Shown one piece after another: positions 11,965-19,498 of a stretch of 19,498 nucleotides of DNA. The DNA comes from Clostridia bacterium (GTDB lineage Bacteria; Bacillota_A; Clostridia; UMGS1883; HGM11501). The position numbers and the translations under genes were made by a program. Position 1 is the first letter of the stretch, and the number at the start of each line of letters is the position of its first letter. The notes beneath the pieces were generated by a model. It was not told where the DNA came from. It saw only the letters and a list, made by a program, of their open reading frames with translations, and did not search any database. Where the stretch lies: contig JAFXHP010000092.1 of NCBI GenBank assembly GCA_017536285.1, forward strand, positions 1 through 19,498, given 5' to 3'.

Positions 11965-12372
11965 ATGAAAAGGCACAGATATCTCTTTTTAGCAATAGGA
12001 TTTTTAATTCTTTCTGGAATATCGGCTTTGTTTTTCACAGAAACCTTTTCTTCTGATTTCACTCTGTTTATGGGGTTCGGTCTTTTGCCGGTTTCCCTTG
12101 CTTTGACCATTGGCTTTTTAGCAGCATGGCTATTTGAAATTTTCAAAAAAAGCGGAAAAAAGCCGGGGCTTATGGTGAGTTTTATTTTGGTAACGGCTTC
12201 TGCTTTAATAATTGCGGGAATAGCAACATGGGATGTTTTATTCAGCAATGAAAGCTTTTTCCCGGGGCTGTTCGGACTGATTTTATTTATTTTTGCTCTG
12301 CCGCCTTTAGCGGTTGCGGCAATAACGCTTCTTGTAATAATGATAGTGAAGAAAACGAGAAATGCAAAATGA
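11965..12372 (+). CDS. Four-helix membrane protein of unknown function
   Basis: A 135-residue protein with four predicted transmembrane segments: near residues 5-22 (YLFLAIGFLILSGISALFF), 28-55 (LFMGFGLLPVSLALTIGF into AAWLFEIF), 64-85 (GLMVSFILVTASALIIAGIA) and 95-125 (LFGLILFIFALPPLAVAAIT, then LLVIMIVKK). A short basic loop FKKSGKKPG lies between the second and third, and the C-terminus KKTRNAK is basic. I recognise no family. The start is ATG 11965, with AAGGGGGCGG upstream. It stands alone between the repeat region and tgt; an inverted repeat TGCAAAAT/ATTTTGCA overlaps its stop. Confidence 0.7.
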   Translation: MKRHRYLFLAIGFLILSGISALFFTETFSSDFTLFMGFGLLPVSLALTIGFLAAWLFEIFKKSGKKPGLMVSFILVTASALIIAGIATWDVLFSNESFFPGLFGLILFIFALPPLAVAAITLLVIMIVKKTRNAK

Positions 12373-12424
12373 ATAATTTTGCATAACCCATTTTGCGTTT
12401 TACATTTAACAAAGGAGGACAGAA

Positions 12425-13555
12425 ATGTTTAAGCTTTTAAAGACTGAAAACAAGGCGAGGCGAGGTCGTTTTACTACGCCTCACGGTGTAATAGAAACCC
12501 CGGTTTTTATGAACGTGGGAACATCTGCCGCAATTAAAGGCGGCTTATCCGCCGAGGATTTAAGCGAGCTTCACTGTCAGGTGGAGCTTTCCAATACATA
12601 TCATCTTCATGTACGTCCGGGGGATGAAGTTGTGAGAGACCTTGGCGGTATAAGAAAATTTATGAATTGGAACGGACCTGTATTAACCGACAGCGGCGGC
12701 TTTCAGGTTTTCTCCCTTGCAGACCTTCGTAAAATAAAGGAAGAGGGCGTGTCTTTCAAGTCCCATCTTGACGGAACAAGAATTTTTATGGGCCCCGAGG
12801 AAAGTATGCAGATTCAGTCAAATCTGGCATCCACCATTGCCATGGCCTTTGACGAGTGTATAGAAAATCCGGCACCCAAGGATTATGTTAAAAACTCCAT
12901 CGCGAGAACTACAAGATGGCTCCATCGCTGTAAGGCGGAAATGGCAAGGCTCAATTCCCTTCCCGACACAATAAATAAAGAGCAGATGCTTTTTGGCATC
13001 AATCAGGGCGGAACTTATCCCGACCTCAGAATTGAGCACATGAAGGAAATTTCCGAGCTTGACCTTCCCGGCTATGCCATAGGCGGCCTTGCGGTGGGGG
13101 AAACCGCCGAGGAAATGTATGACATAATAGATGCTGTTGAACCCTTTATGCCAAAGGACAAGCCCCGTTACTTAATGGGTGTGGGAACACCTGTAAATAT
13201 TTTGGAAGGCGTGGCCCGAGGTGTTGACTTTTTCGATTGTGTAATGCCCAGCCGTAATGCCCGCCACGGCCTTTTATTTACCAGCGTGGGAATTATAAAT
13301 TTAAACAATAACAGATATTTAAGGGACGAAAACCCCATAGACCCGAATTGCGACTGCCCTGCCTGCAGAAAGCATTCCCGCGGTTACATCCGTCACCTTT
13401 TAAAGGCAAAGGAAATGCTTGGTATGCGTCTTTGTGTAATTCACAACATTCATTTCTACAATCAGATGATGCAGGATATAAGAGACGCTCTTGACGAGGG
13501 CCGTTTTATGGAATTTTATAAAGAAAAAGTGGAGCTTTACGGTTCGAGATATTAA
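12425..13555 (+). CDS. tgt: tRNA-guanine transglycosylase (queuine tRNA-ribosyltransferase)
   Basis: A 376-residue Tgt, which exchanges G34 of GUN tRNAs for preQ1, the step before QueA. The catalytic residues are visible: Asp89 in LTDSGGFQ (base/substrate binding) and the nucleophile Asp271 in GVDFFDCVMPSRNARHG. The zinc site is Cys309, Cys311, Cys314 (CDCPAC) and His340. The GINQGG and GYAIGGLAVGE segments are also typical. Full length. AAAGGAGG lies eight bases before the ATG. The gene is followed by yajC with its own promoter, a queA-tgt-yajC-secDF order common in bacteria; here a membrane gene and repeats separate queA from tgt. Confidence 0.97.
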   Translation: MFKLLKTENKARRGRFTTPHGVIETPVFMNVGTSAAIKGGLSAEDLSELHCQVELSNTYHLHVRPGDEVVRDLGGIRKFMNWNGPVLTDSGGFQVFSLADLRKIKEEGVSFKSHLDGTRIFMGPEESMQIQSNLASTIAMAFDECIENPAPKDYVKNSIARTTRWLHRCKAEMARLNSLPDTINKEQMLFGINQGGTYPDLRIEHMKEISELDLPGYAIGGLAVGETAEEMYDIIDAVEPFMPKDKPRYLMGVGTPVNILEGVARGVDFFDCVMPSRNARHGLLFTSVGIINLNNNRYLRDENPIDPNCDCPACRKHSRGYIRHLLKAKEMLGMRLCVIHNIHFYNQMMQDIRDALDEGRFMEFYKEKVELYGSRY

Positions 13556-13562
13556 AAAGGAC

Positions 13563-13591
13563 TTGCAAAGTTTTGGAAAATAGTATATAAT
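13563..13591 (+). promoter_or_regulatory. yajC promoter
   Basis: TTGCAA (13563-13568), 17 bp, TATAAT (13586-13591), 30 bases ahead of the yajC ATG. Confidence 0.75.
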
Positions 13592-13622
13592 TAGTAAAAA
13601 ATATTTTTGGAGGTTTACTTTT

Positions 13623-14000
13623 ATGTTAATGATGATGTTAATGTCCATGCCTCAGGGTATGGGTGACACGGCAACAACAGAGGCTGTTACACAGACAACG
13701 GAAGCTGCAACTCAGAGCGGCGGTTCATGGATAACTTTCCTTCCCATGATTATAGTTTTGGTGGCTATGTACTTTATCTTGATTCTTCCTCAGAAGAAGC
13801 AGGAAAAGAAGCAGCGTTCCATGATTGATGCCCTTGTTCCCGGTGATGAAATTGTTACCATCGGCGGTATTTACGGTAATGTTGTTTCCGTAAAGGATGA
13901 TTGCATCGTAATCGAATCTTCTGCTGATAAGACAAAGATAAAAATCGCAAAGTCTTCCGTAAGCAGATGCTTAACCGTTCACGAAGAAGAAAAGAAATAA
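13623..14000 (+). CDS. yajC: Preprotein translocase subunit YajC
   Basis: A 125-residue small membrane protein that accompanies SecDF at the Sec channel. After a Met-rich and Thr-rich N-terminus (MLMMMLMSM, TTEAVTQTTEAATQ) comes the single transmembrane helix FLPMIIVLVAMYFILILP. The hallmark QKKQEKKQRSMIDALVPGDEIVTIGGIYG follows in two parts: the basic stretch, then the beta-rich domain ending TVHEEEKK. The N-terminal extension is longer than in most family members. TGGAGG lies ahead of the ATG. It precedes the TIGR04086 gene with only a hairpin between. Confidence 0.94.
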   Translation: MLMMMLMSMPQGMGDTATTEAVTQTTEAATQSGGSWITFLPMIIVLVAMYFILILPQKKQEKKQRSMIDALVPGDEIVTIGGIYGNVVSVKDDCIVIESSADKTKIKIAKSSVSRCLTVHEEEKK

Positions 14001-14006
14001 GTAATT

Positions 14007-14050
14007 AAAACGCCTTTTCCCGAATAGACTTATTTGGGGAGGCGTTTTTT
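14007..14050 (+). terminator. Terminator-like hairpin containing the next gene's ribosome site
   Basis: AAAACGCCT pairs with AGGCGTTTT across a 25-base loop, and the T run ends at the next ATG (14051). The 3' arm includes GGGGAGG, the Shine-Dalgarno of the following gene, so one hairpin could both stop transcription and hide the ribosome site. Confidence 0.65.
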
Positions 14051-14449
14051 ATGGATGAAAAAGAAAAAAGAAAAGGCCTGGATATGCTTTATGCGGTTCT
14101 CGGCTCACTTTTAGCGGCACTTGTGCTTACAGGGCTTTCGCTTCTGATTATTTCGGTAATTTATCTTTCCAAAGATTTATCTGACGAAACGGCAAGAAGC
14201 CTGGTTACGGCGGCGGCTCTTGTTTCGGTGTTTGTGTCTGCCTTAATTTCCGGCAAAAAAATGAAAAGCAGAGGCCTTTTAACAGGCTCGCTTGTGGGGG
14301 CGGCCTATTCTTTGTGCCTTTATATCACAGGGGTTCTTGCCTTTGGGATAATGCACTTTTCAAAAAGCTTTTTCGGAATCCCGGCACTTTCGGTATTCAT
14401 CGGGGCCCGGGGCGGAATTGCAGGAGTAAATCTTAAGGGCAAAAAATAA
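14051..14449 (+). CDS. TIGR04086 family membrane protein
   Basis: A 132-residue integral membrane protein, four helices, at about residues 13-38 (LYAVLGSLLAALVLTGLSLL), 48-65 (LVTAAALVSVFVSALISG), 74-100 and 105-125. The G-rich turn GKKMKSRGLLTGSLVGAAYS and the closing FIGARGGIAGVNLKGKK are the pattern of TIGR04086, a Clostridia family usually found directly after yajC. Function unknown; a link to Sec-dependent export is suggested only by position. Its ribosome site lies within the preceding hairpin. A terminator follows at 14466. Confidence 0.82.
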   Translation: MDEKEKRKGLDMLYAVLGSLLAALVLTGLSLLIISVIYLSKDLSDETARSLVTAAALVSVFVSALISGKKMKSRGLLTGSLVGAAYSLCLYITGVLAFGIMHFSKSFFGIPALSVFIGARGGIAGVNLKGKK

Positions 14450-14464
14450 CAGGGCAAAAGACTT

Positions 14465-14505
14465 AAAAAGATGCGGAGTTTTTAAAATATCCGCATCTTT
14501 TATTT
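14465..14505 (+). terminator. Terminator of the yajC-TIGR04086 unit
   Basis: AAAAAGATGCGGA pairs with TCCGCATCTTTT across a 12-base loop, followed by TATTTTG. Confidence 0.85.
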
Positions 14506-14526
14506 TGCTCTTTTAACAAATTTTAG

Positions 14527-14555
14527 TTGACTAAACGCCCCGAAAGTTATATAAT
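14527..14555 (+). promoter_or_regulatory. secDF promoter
   Basis: TTGACT (14527-14532), 17 bp, TATAAT (14550-14555), 35 bases ahead of the secD ATG. Confidence 0.85.
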
Positions 14556-14589
14556 AGATATGCTATACATTTTTTAAGGAGGATAAAGC

Positions 14590-15894
14590 ATGAGAGCAAA
14601 AAACATTATTGCACTTATCTTAATTGCGGCAGTTATATTCATGATGTGCTTCGTATGTCTGTTTGATGTAACTATCGGCGATTACAGATTCCCGGATGCT
14701 CTTGATGAAGAGTACGGAATTAAGCAGGGCCTTGACCTGGTGGGAGGTTCGCTTATTAAATTTAAACCTGATACAGAGGAAACACCTTCTGCAGACCAGA
14801 TGGCAACGGTTAATTCCATTATGAGAAATCGTCTGGACTCCCAGAGCTATTATGATGCAACGGTAGCAATTCAGGCTGACAATACCATAAGAATTGAAAT
14901 TCCCAACGTGGATGACCCTTCCGAGGCAGTTTCAATTCTCGGTTCCACAGCAAAGCTTACCTTCAGAGATTATGAGGGTAACGTTCTTATGGAAGGTTCC
15001 GAAGAATTCGTTGCAGATGCACAGATGCAGTACGGACAGACTTCCGAGGTTGGTGTGGCACAGTATTATGTTGCACTTACACTTACCGCTCAGGGAAGAG
15101 AAGCTTTCAAGGCAGCAACAGAGGCTGTTCTTAACTACACTTCCGAGGGTAATAACTACATCGCAATTTATCTTGACGAAACACCCTTCAGCCAGCCCAT
15201 GGTATCTGAAGTAATCGATGCAGAATCCTGCGTAATCACAGGTGATTTCTCAAGAGAAAGTGCTGAAACACTTGCGGCACAGATCAGAAGCGGTCAGCTT
15301 CCCTTTAATCTTGCCGTTTCTCAGCTTCAGAGCGTAGGTCCCACACTCGGTGAGGAAGCTCTTTCAAAGAGCCTTGTTGCAGCAGGTATCGGTATTCTTC
15401 TTGTAATCATTTTCATGATTGCATTGTACAGACTTTCCGGCGTTACTGCGGCAATCAGCCTTTGTGCTTACACAGCACTCGTTGTAATTATTCTTATAAG
15501 AATCGGTGCAACACTTACACTTTCAGGTATTGCAGGTTTAGTTCTTTCAATCGGTATGGCGGTTGACGCTGACTGTATTATATTTGAAAGAATGAAGGAA
15601 GAACTTCGTACAGGAAAAACCATCGGTGCATCACTTGATGCAGCATTCAACCGTGCAATGGTTGCAATTTTCGACGCTAACGTAACAACATTAATCTGTG
15701 CTGTAGTGCTTTACTTCTTCGGTACAGGCTCTATCAAGGGCTTCGCTGTTACACTCGGCGTTGGTACATTGGTAAGCTTCTTTACAGCAATCGTTCTTAC
15801 AAAGGTTATATTAAAGCTTATCGTTAAAGGCTTTGGAATCAAGAGTTCCGGCTGGTTCGGTGTGAAAGGAGTGGCTATTGATGAAACAGTATAA
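14590..15894 (+). CDS. secD: Protein translocase subunit SecD
   Basis: A 434-residue SecD, the proton-driven partner that helps pull secreted proteins through SecYEG. An N-terminal helix (IIALILIAAVIFMMCFVCLF) leads into the large periplasmic-type P1 region. This opens with GLDLVGGSLIKF and carries the beta/alpha domain up to AAQIRSGQLPFNL and the VGPTLGEEAL motif. Five C-terminal helices follow (about 265-420). The RND signature is VLSIGMAVDADCIIFERMKEE, where most homologues have DAN in place of DAD. P1 is short, as is usual in Gram-positive bacteria. It overlaps secF by a few codons. AAGGAGG precedes the start. Confidence 0.95.
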   Translation: MRAKNIIALILIAAVIFMMCFVCLFDVTIGDYRFPDALDEEYGIKQGLDLVGGSLIKFKPDTEETPSADQMATVNSIMRNRLDSQSYYDATVAIQADNTIRIEIPNVDDPSEAVSILGSTAKLTFRDYEGNVLMEGSEEFVADAQMQYGQTSEVGVAQYYVALTLTAQGREAFKAATEAVLNYTSEGNNYIAIYLDETPFSQPMVSEVIDAESCVITGDFSRESAETLAAQIRSGQLPFNLAVSQLQSVGPTLGEEALSKSLVAAGIGILLVIIFMIALYRLSGVTAAISLCAYTALVVIILIRIGATLTLSGIAGLVLSIGMAVDADCIIFERMKEELRTGKTIGASLDAAFNRAMVAIFDANVTTLICAVVLYFFGTGSIKGFAVTLGVGTLVSFFTAIVLTKVILKLIVKGFGIKSSGWFGVKGVAIDETV

Positions 15895-16816
15895 TTTTAC
15901 AAAAAACAGTAAAATATTTGCCATCGTTTCTCTGGTTCTCATTCTTGCCGGAATCGTAGGCCTTGTAATAAACGGCGGTCTTAACTACGGTATCGACTTT
16001 ACAGGCGGTACAAACATTCAGCTTTCCATGAAAACAGAAAGCTATGAAATTTCCGCAACAACAGACGAGATTGAAGACATTGTTTCAGAAGCACTTGGCG
16101 GAGCTGAGGTTCAGGCACAGTCTCTCGGAACAGAGGCCATTGTTATAAAGACTGTTGAGCTTGGCGGATATTTAAGTGCAGAAGATGAAGCTGAGGCTGT
16201 TGAAGGCGAGAGCGATGTTGAAAAGGTTTTCGCTGCAATCGAAGCAGAATACGGCGTTACAATCCCTGAAGAAGAAAGAAACGTAACAACAATCAGTGCA
16301 TCCACCAGTAAGAAAATCTTAACTGATTCTCTTTCTGCTACACTTCTTGCGGTTGTACTTATGTTACTCTACATCACCGTAAGATTCGAATTTCTGTCGG
16401 GTGCGGCAGCTGTTATCGGTCTTATTCACAACATTCTTATAATGATTGGTGCCTATGCACTTTTCGGTTTTCCCATAAACAACTCCTTTGTTGCGGCAGT
16501 TCTTACAATTGTAGGTTACTCCATCAACAATACAATCGTTATTTTCGACCGTGTGCGTGAAAACGTTAAGAAGGAGAGAAAGCTTTCCTATAAGGATATT
16601 GCTGACAAGAGCGTAACTCAGTCTTTAGCCCGAACAATCAACAGCTCTATTACCACACTTCTTACAGTAGGAATGCTTTATATCATGGGCGTAAACTCCA
16701 TAAGAGAGTTTGCACTTCCCATCATCATCGGTATCGTTGCAGGTACCTACTCTTCAATTTTCCTTTGTGCACCTCTTTGGGTTAAGATGAAGGAAGCCTT
16801 AATTAAGAAAAGATAA
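15881..16816 (+). CDS. secF: Protein translocase subunit SecF
   Basis: A 311-residue SecF, which pairs with SecD to use the proton gradient during export. It has an N-terminal helix (IFAIVSLVLILAGIVGLVI), the GGLNYGIDFTGGTNIQL motif, an extracytoplasmic P4-like domain with an acidic insert (AEDEAEAVEGESDVEKV) and five helices. The conserved VGYSINNTIVIFDRVREN stretch and the closing IREFALPIIIGIVAGTYSSI are typical. The acidic insert is somewhat longer than in many homologues. The start is ATG 15881, with AAAGGAG upstream; a TTG just before it is also in frame. It lies 14 bases inside the end of secD, so the two are coupled. Confidence 0.95.
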   Translation: MKQYNFTKNSKIFAIVSLVLILAGIVGLVINGGLNYGIDFTGGTNIQLSMKTESYEISATTDEIEDIVSEALGGAEVQAQSLGTEAIVIKTVELGGYLSAEDEAEAVEGESDVEKVFAAIEAEYGVTIPEEERNVTTISASTSKKILTDSLSATLLAVVLMLLYITVRFEFLSGAAAVIGLIHNILIMIGAYALFGFPINNSFVAAVLTIVGYSINNTIVIFDRVRENVKKERKLSYKDIADKSVTQSLARTINSSITTLLTVGMLYIMGVNSIREFALPIIIGIVAGTYSSIFLCAPLWVKMKEALIKKR

Positions 16817-16829
16817 AAATGAAAATAAT

Positions 16830-16860
16830 AAACGGCCAAGGCTTGCCTTGGCCGTTTATA
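16830..16860 (+). terminator. secDF terminator
   Basis: AAACGGCCAAGGC-TT-GCCTTGGCCGTTT, a 13-bp stem, followed by TATATTT. The T run is broken, so efficiency is uncertain. Confidence 0.75.
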
Positions 16861-16861
16861 T

Positions 16862-16890
16862 TTGACTTTTCATTACGAAAGGTGTATAAT
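16862..16890 (+). promoter_or_regulatory. Promoter of the secreted repeat protein
   Basis: TTGACT (16862-16867), 17 bp, TATAAT (16885-16890), directly after the secDF terminator. Confidence 0.85.
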
Positions 16891-16919
16891 GACCTTACAA
16901 TTTATAAGGAGAGATGACA

Positions 16920-18749
16920 ATGAAAAAGAAATTTTTTGCAGCAATATGTGTTTTTGTGCTTGCCATGGCGGCACTCACTCTTACTTCCTTTGCGGCAAGA
17001 AAGGAGATTCTGCCCATAACTCTTCGCACAACGGGATATAAAACAGTGAATGAAACGGTAATTACAAGGTTTGAAGTTACCGAAATTGAATATTACTACA
17101 ATGGCCAAATAAAACTGAATTTCGAAATGGACAGAATAGTGGTTTCCGGAAGCAATTCAATCAGCATGGAAGTGGACTGCTTCGATGCTGAGGGCGAATA
17201 TATAAAAAGTGTATACTTAAGTTCATACAGTTACTATTTTTATGTCCCCGACAATACCGCAACAATTGAACTTAAGGCAGATAACCCTGCATCCGACAGC
17301 GATAGCTATGTTTACCGCAAATATGTAACATTATACAATATTGACGGGGCAACTGCACAGGTTACTAATATACAGGCAGCTACTTATCAGGAAAACGGCT
17401 GGCGTACCGCAGCACAGTATAACAATATTAAGAGAACGCTTCCCATTAATCTGGTTGAGGATAACGGTGACATTACAACCGTAAACAAATTTGATATTAC
17501 AAAGGTAGAAACCATATGGGATGGATCTCTTCGATTGAGCTATTCGATGGAATGTAATAATATAAAAGGATACGGTTTGCCAACCATGTACATAAGATGT
17601 TACAATTCTTCAAGAGAATGTGTTGATACAAAAAGTGTATCAAGGTACGGCTCAAGCGTGGATGTTCCCTATGATACCACCGATATTGAGCTATTTATCA
17701 AGTATGGTGCAGCAGACAGCCAAAGCTATCTCATAAGCAATTATTCCACGATGTATTCATCCGACGGAAGAAGCATAGTTGTAAGTAATCTGCAGATATC
17801 TTCCTATGAGGCTGCGGGTTGGGCACTTGCGGTTCCCGTTTACGCTTATGAAAACGGAGAATTTACGAGAATGACTTATATAAGTCCTTATGACGTTTCT
17901 TCGTGGCAGGCTGTAGGCTGGTACAGCTATGAAGAAACCAGCAATGCCGAAACCTTGTATGCAATGGATGAAAACGGTAAGTTTACGAGAACACTTAAGG
18001 TTCCGCAGAGATTGGTTTCTGCATATACGGCGGTTGGTTGGTATACCTATTCTCAGAAAAATGATATTGAAACTGCCGTAACTTTGTACGCACCGGATGC
18101 AAACGGAAACTTCACAAGAACCATAAGCGTGCCTGCAAAGGATGTTGCCGCATATACGGCGGTTGGTTGGTATACAAAAGAGGAAGCCTTTAAGAAAACG
18201 AGTCTTCCTGTTGTATTCTGCAATGCCAATGGCGGAACAATTACATTCAGTAACTTTACGGTTAACGGCGTAAGTAAAGATGATGACGGCAGAACAAAGA
18301 TTGAATATGAAATTGGATACACAAATAACAGTAACTCGAATTTTAAGATTTTATATAATCTTTATGATGCGTACGGCAATCTTTACGGGTCCGTCACGAG
18401 CAGTCATACGACAAGAGGCTCAGAAAAGGAAAGCTGGACGCTCAGAACAGATAGTAAAATTGCAAAAATTGAAATAAAATTAGACGGCGGAGCAAGTAAC
18501 AGCCAGACTTATGTATACAGTAATATGATAACGGTATATGCTTCCGACGGAAGAACCATGGAAATTTATGATTTGCAGCTTCCCGTTTACGAAGCTGTGG
18601 GCTGGTACTCATCGCCGGAAGCGGCCAATGCTCCTCCTCCTCTTCCGGGTTCAGAGCCTGAAGAACCCAAAGAGCCGGAAGAACCGGCTGTAGGCTCAGG
18701 TCCCAAGGGCCAAAAGCCTTCAAAGCCCGAAAGACCTCCCCGCTCATAA
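16920..18749 (+). CDS. Large secreted protein with three beta-domains and YxAVGW repeats
   Basis: A 609-residue exported protein of unknown function. The signal peptide KKKFFAAICVFVLAMAALTL probably ends at SFAA. Three related beta-rich domains follow (about residues 25-160, 175-300 and 425-560). Each has an FxVTxIE or FDITKVE opening, an N-x-S-x-S-Y stretch and a closing Y.S.DGR. Between domains 2 and 3 and after each domain lie short modules ending in Y.AVGWY (AYTAVGWYTY, AYTAVGWYTK, SWQAVGWYSY, YEAVGWYSS), with NGxFTRT between them. The C-terminal tail is rich in Pro, Glu and Lys (EPEEPKEPEEP, then KGQKPSKPERPPRS), with no LPxTG, membrane helix or binding repeat, so attachment is unclear. 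The start is ATG 16920, with AAGGAGAG at good spacing; ATG 16914 is too close to it. The gene has its own promoter and terminator. Confidence 0.72.
   Translation: MKKKFFAAICVFVLAMAALTLTSFAARKEILPITLRTTGYKTVNETVITRFEVTEIEYYYNGQIKLNFEMDRIVVSGSNSISMEVDCFDAEGEYIKSVYLSSYSYYFYVPDNTATIELKADNPASDSDSYVYRKYVTLYNIDGATAQVTNIQAATYQENGWRTAAQYNNIKRTLPINLVEDNGDITTVNKFDITKVETIWDGSLRLSYSMECNNIKGYGLPTMYIRCYNSSRECVDTKSVSRYGSSVDVPYDTTDIELFIKYGAADSQSYLISNYSTMYSSDGRSIVVSNLQISSYEAAGWALAVPVYAYENGEFTRMTYISPYDVSSWQAVGWYSYEETSNAETLYAMDENGKFTRTLKVPQRLVSAYTAVGWYTYSQKNDIETAVTLYAPDANGNFTRTISVPAKDVAAYTAVGWYTKEEAFKKTSLPVVFCNANGGTITFSNFTVNGVSKDDDGRTKIEYEIGYTNNSNSNFKILYNLYDAYGNLYGSVTSSHTTRGSEKESWTLRTDSKIAKIEIKLDGGASNSQTYVYSNMITVYASDGRTMEIYDLQLPVYEAVGWYSSPEAANAPPPLPGSEPEEPKEPEEPAVGSGPKGQKPSKPERPPRS
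18020..18175 (+). repeat. Exact internal repeat in the secreted protein gene
   Basis: A 26-base run (GCATATACGGCGGTTGG and on to TATAC) occurs at about 18021-18046 and 18150-18175, coding for AYTAVGWYT each time. The identity at DNA level points to a recent copy. Confidence 0.7.
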
Positions 18750-18751
18750 AC

Positions 18752-18790
18752 AAAAAGATACCGCATCCGTCGGATGCGGTATCTTTTTTT
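18752..18790. terminator. Bidirectional terminator between the secreted protein and galactokinase genes
   Basis: A 17-bp stem AAAAAGATACCGCATCC-GTC-GGATGCGGTATCTTTTT with T runs on both strands. It serves both converging genes. Confidence 0.92.
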
Positions 18791-18792
18791 AC

Positions 18793-19498
18793 TTACTTTA
18801 ATTCTCTTGCACCATCGCCGATATCGAAGATGTAGAAAGAAGCTTCGTAGCCGATTTTTTCCTTGTAAATCTTACCGACAGTTTCGATGAAATTATCAAT
18901 CGCATCATTTTTAACAATGCTTACGGTGCATCCGCCAAAGCCTGCACCTGTCATTCTGCTTCCGATAACACCATTAACGGTCTGTGCGGTCTCTGCCAAG
19001 GTGTCAAGCTCAACTCCCGTTACCTCGTATAAATCCTTTAAAGAAGCGTGGGATTGATTTAAATATTGACCGAAGGTGGCAATGTCGCCCTTTTTCAAGG
19101 CTTCAACGCTCTTTAACACTCTGTCATCCTCGTAAATAACGTGGGTAACTCTGTTTTTAACGATCTCGTCCTTAATTACATCCTTGTGAGCTTCAAACTC
19201 CGCAGGTGTGATTTCACCGAGGCAGGTTTTTTCGGGCATCACTTCGTGAAGGAGACGGAAGCCTTCCTCGCACTGACTTCTTCGCTCGTTGTATGCCGAT
19301 GCACCAAGCTTGTGCTTTTTGTTGGTGTTGGAAAGAACCAACTTGCAGTCGCCGATTTCAGCAGGGACCATTTCACACTCTAATGTATCGCACTTTAAGA
19401 ACATAGCCATGTTCTTTTCGCCGTTGGCTGATGCAAATTGGACCATAATACCGCAGTTTACGCCAACATACTTGTTCTCGGCACGCTGTCCGATTAAG
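18793..19498 (-). CDS. galK: Galactokinase, C-terminal part, catalytic Asp replaced by Val (5' end outside window)
   Basis: About 234 residues of a GHMP-kinase galactokinase. The frame is open to the window edge, so the true start lies outside. IGQRAENKYVGVNCGIM leads into VQFASANGEKNMAMFLKCDTLECE, and the family's third motif is intact as SRMTGAGFGGCTVSIV. Galactokinase phosphorylates galactose with ATP. Its general base is the Asp of the CGIMDQ motif (Asp186 in human, Asp183 in Lactococcus lactis), and here that codon (19441-19443) is GTC, Val. A single base change would do this. Either the protein has lost kinase activity, perhaps keeping a sensor role as in yeast Gal3, or the base is an error. 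Other conserved parts look intact. The gene converges on the secreted-protein gene and shares its terminator. Confidence 0.9.
   Translation of the reverse strand, partial: LIGQRAENKYVGVNCGIMVQFASANGEKNMAMFLKCDTLECEMVPAEIGDCKLVLSNTNKKHKLGASAYNERRSQCEEGFRLLHEVMPEKTCLGEITPAEFEAHKDVIKDEIVKNRVTHVIYEDDRVLKSVEALKKGDIATFGQYLNQSHASLKDLYEVTGVELDTLAETAQTVNGVIGSRMTGAGFGGCTVSIVKNDAIDNFIETVGKIYKEKIGYEASFYIFDIGDGARELK

Noticed and set aside
11781..12248. 155-residue leftward frame over the repeats and membrane gene
   Set aside because: It runs through the REP-like palindrome and hairpin and is antisense to the hydrophobic gene at 11965. Its basic composition is the expected complement.
10500..12424. preQ1 riboswitch before queA or tgt
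   Set aside because: queA overlaps the preceding gene and the tgt leader is too short and lacks the expected stem-loop with A-rich tail. I saw no candidate.
18640..18749. Sortase signal at the end of the secreted protein
   Set aside because: The tail has no LPxTG-like motif and no hydrophobic segment.
1..19498. CRISPR array, tRNA or rRNA genes
   Set aside because: No regularly spaced repeats and no tRNA-like or rRNA-like sequence were seen on either strand.

Overview
The window looks like a chromosomal segment of a low-GC, Gram-positive, spore-forming Clostridia-type bacterium. The support is bL28, the AcpS / NAD(P)HX-repair / MazEF (NdoA-type) neighbourhood, a SpoIID-domain protein, the queA, tgt, yajC, TIGR04086, secD, secF order, strong purine-rich ribosome binding sites, frequent TTG starts and many near-consensus sigma-A promoters. 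I cannot name a species.

Layout. 1-171: the end of rpmB and its terminator. 172-5300: an AT-rich accessory island, almost all on the minus strand. It holds a frameshifted AAA/DUF4143 ATPase, five small XRE-type helix-turn-helix regulators (about 2.0, 3.1, 3.6, 4.3 and 4.7 kb), one 65-residue plus-strand orphan protein, a frameshifted REP-associated tyrosine transposase (RAYT) with REP-like palindromes inside its own reading frame, several RAYT scraps, repeated hairpin terminators, a nested-palindrome repeat and a 71-residue membrane protein whose 3' end is duplicated 1.1 kb away. 5430-8120: a small unknown protein, then DUF6106, acpS and bifunctional nnr. 8224-11669: a tight run of mazE, mazF, a conserved exported protein, a SpoIID-like protein and queA. 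11670-11960: a MITE-like insertion with 19-bp direct repeats and a REP. 11965-14449: a membrane protein, tgt, yajC and a TIGR04086 protein. 14527-16816: secD and secF. 16862-18749: a large secreted repeat protein. 18793 to the window end: the C-terminal part of a galactokinase on the minus strand.

How it fits together. The right 14 kb is mostly conserved housekeeping: lipid/ACP activation, metabolite repair, queuosine tRNA modification and the Sec translocon. The island is the unusual part. Three of its XRE genes are read leftward from weak promoters whose -10 element lies inside the spacer of a consensus rightward sigma-A promoter, with palindromic operators at the overlap. Two of these rightward promoters lead to no gene. 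One (4952-4980) points through the opposite strand of the 71-residue membrane-protein gene toward a rightward terminator at 5432-5458 that has no other obvious client. This suggests, as inference only, an XRE-gated antisense RNA switch. At the right edge, the galactokinase has Val where the family has its catalytic Asp.
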